A DNA stretch of 42,760 nucleotides, taken from the NCBI RefSeq assembly GCF_012911875.1, contig NZ_JAAXKZ010000039.1, positions 1-42,760 on the forward strand, given 5' to 3'. Under the pieces are notes generated by a model. The model worked only from the letters and a program-made list of their open reading frames with translations, searched no databases and had not been told where the DNA came from. A program made the position numbers and the translations under genes. Source of the DNA: Pseudonocardia bannensis. Lineage in GTDB: Bacteria; Actinomycetota; Actinomycetes; Mycobacteriales; Pseudonocardiaceae. Of this stretch, positions 41,909 to 42,760 are shown piece by piece (positions within the stretch are counted from its first letter, which is position 1; every line of letters begins with the position of its first letter).

Positions 41909-41975
41909 GTGTACATGGTCATGCTCACCTTCAAGAAGAAGGCCGGGCCGTCGCGCGAGGAGTTCATCGACCACT
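41909..41975 (+). pseudogene. EthD-domain protein, first 22 residues only
   Basis: GTG 41909, after GAGGAGG, reads YMVMLTFKKKAGPSREEFID then HY, which is the start of EthD-domain proteins (family pattern FKRKPGLSREEFxxHY). It is then joined to unrelated TetR sequence. EthD proteins accompany P450 systems, for instance in ether degradation, which makes the match with the nearby P450 notable. Confidence 0.75.
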
Positions 41976-42314
41976 ATGTTCGCCGTCCGCGAGTTCGGGC
42001 GCGTGTAAGCGGCAGTCGTAGCGACCGACGGAGGCGCCTCCTCCAAGATCGCTGCCGCGGTCACCACGTCCTGCGCCAGAGCGTTGCGGTGCGGACGGTT
42101 CGCCCACGCGCTTCTCGTCGACACAGCAAGCCCGACGTCGACGAGCATCGCCTCGCCTTCCGCGAGGGCTACCGGGCACCGTTCCCGGAACTGCTCGACG
42201 AAGCGCATCACCCAGGGTGAGATCCCGGCACAGGACACCGGCACCTCAGCCGCCGCCCTCCTCGGGATCATGACCGAAACCCTCGTCCGACCGCTCGGGC
42301 AGCTCGGCGAGTAG
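41976..42314 (+). pseudogene. TetR regulator, C-terminal domain fragment with stop and two indels
   Basis: In one frame: FAVREFGRV, TAA (42006-42008), then AVVATDGGASSKIAAAVTTS and RCGRFAHALLVDTAS. A missing base near 42132 shifts to PDVDEHRLAFREGYRAPFPE and LLDEA, and an extra base near 42208 restores the first frame as ITQGEIPAQDTGTSAAALLG then IMTETLVRPLGQLGE and TAG. The pattern is the C-terminal helix bundle of AcrR-type TetR proteins (ALLAEPVDPxVxxxRLxFRxxY). The DNA-binding domain is absent. It follows directly on the EthD fragment. Confidence 0.6.
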
Positions 42315-42505
42315 AAGGCCCCCGACACTTTGACCGCGCAAGTCGTCACGCCCTGGCTCGCCGCAGTCCAGGCCTCGCCGGATCGCGTCGACACATAGGC
42401 GTGCCGGTACCTGCACCGGGACCAGGGCCCAGGGGCTGACGGGTCCGCCGACATGCCGCCCCACAGCGCACGTGCTGATGGGCGCCTGGACCGCACGAAG
42501 TTCGC
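42315..42505. other. Unassigned sequence between remnants
   Basis: No gene is supported. A plus-strand frame with TPWLAAVQASPDRVDT before a TAG may be a scrap of coding sequence of unknown family. Confidence 0.2.
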
Positions 42506-42695
42506 TTACTCGCACCCGCTACGAGGACTCGCGGTGGGCGATCCGGCCGGGGCCGCCCGCTCCGGCGCCGACGCCGTGTTCGCCGAACTGCTCGACGGAC
42601 CAGACACGGTCCTGTCTAGGGAGTTCCAGGGCGGGCGGGACCTGTCCGGCGGGCAGTGGCAGCGCATCAGCGTGGCCCGCGGGCTCTACCGCGAC
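42506..42695 (+). pseudogene. ABC transporter ATPase fragment with the LSGGQ signature
   Basis: The plus strand reads AVGDPAGAARSGADAVFAEL, then LDGPDTVLSREFQGGRD and LSGGQWQRISVARGLYRDA. This is the signature region between Q-loop and Walker B of an exporter-type (ABCB/ABCC-like) ATPase, where the D-loop and Walker B should follow. Instead the match stops near 42695 and nothing of Walker A precedes it. About 60 residues are left of a family norm near 600. Confidence 0.7.
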
Positions 42696-42760
42696 GCCGG
42701 TCGCAGGTGGTGGACTGCTCGCAGGTCTCGAGCATGCATGGCTTCCTCTCGGGTCGGACG

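Noticed and set aside
41843..42496. A 217-codon minus-strand open frame near the right edge
   Set aside because: No recognisable domain; the plus strand across the same bases carries the EthD and TetR fragments.

Overview
The window is high-GC DNA with GTG and ATG starts, strong GGAGG-type ribosome binding sites and actinobacterial gene families (Nei2 glycosylase, DUF429, YbdK/ATP-grasp fusion, tandem TetR, paired FadE-like acyl-CoA dehydrogenases). It is most likely an actinomycete of the Pseudonocardiales, perhaps Pseudonocardia; the genus is a guess from gene content. No rRNA, tRNA or CRISPR array was recognised.

Positions 1-11972 look like ordinary chromosome with light damage. An IS701-type element enters from the left edge and ends at a CTAG target beside a HAD-IIA phosphatase gene. 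Then come a Gly/Asp-tailed membrane protein, a decayed O-methyltransferase, nei2, rpiB, a DUF429 gene, a small conserved gene, an MBL hydrolase between two arrays of CGCGACTCGCG-type repeats, a TenA-like gene, and a tight cassette: YbdK ligase fused to a permuted ATP-grasp, an asparagine-synthase-like amidotransferase, and an S9 peptidase. The peptidase is cut by an ISL2-type IS with 17-bp inverted repeats.

Positions 11973-18030 are a scrap zone: the ISL2-type element, a HIT gene with one nonsense codon, a frameshifted tyrosine recombinase fossil, one small intact orphan gene, a tandem TetR regulator and a deleted IS701 relative.

Positions 18031-25558 (minus strand) hold a coherent six-gene operon: two acyl-CoA dehydrogenases, an acyl-CoA ligase, an SMP-30-type lactonase, a Baeyer-Villiger monooxygenase (BVMO) and an enoyl-CoA hydratase. 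Read as a pathway it would turn a cyclic ketone into a lactone, open it, activate the acid with CoA and begin beta-oxidation. The nearest regulator is the tandem TetR.

Positions 25559-33480 are again wreckage: a nuclease-like lipoprotein pseudogene, an intact IS256-family element with a 9-bp target duplication, a truncated luciferase-like monooxygenase, remnants of two other transposase families and of a beta-propeller protein, one intact TetR gene, a frameshifted IS110 element, and pieces of an alpha/beta hydrolase and a PucR-type helix-turn-helix protein.

Positions 33485-42314 hold a second oxidative catabolic cluster: a BVMO with the N-terminal extension of 4-hydroxyacetophenone monooxygenases, divergent from a nitroreductase-fold protein, an acyl-CoA ligase, an MBL hydrolase, a cytochrome P450, a luciferase-like (LLM) oxidoreductase and the start of an EthD-domain gene. 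Two deletion junctions scar it: a TetR N-terminus joined to an MFS C-terminus, and an EthD N-terminus joined to a TetR C-terminus. A broken ABC ATPase fragment lies near the right edge. Overall the window looks like a catabolic island assembled and eroded by several IS families.
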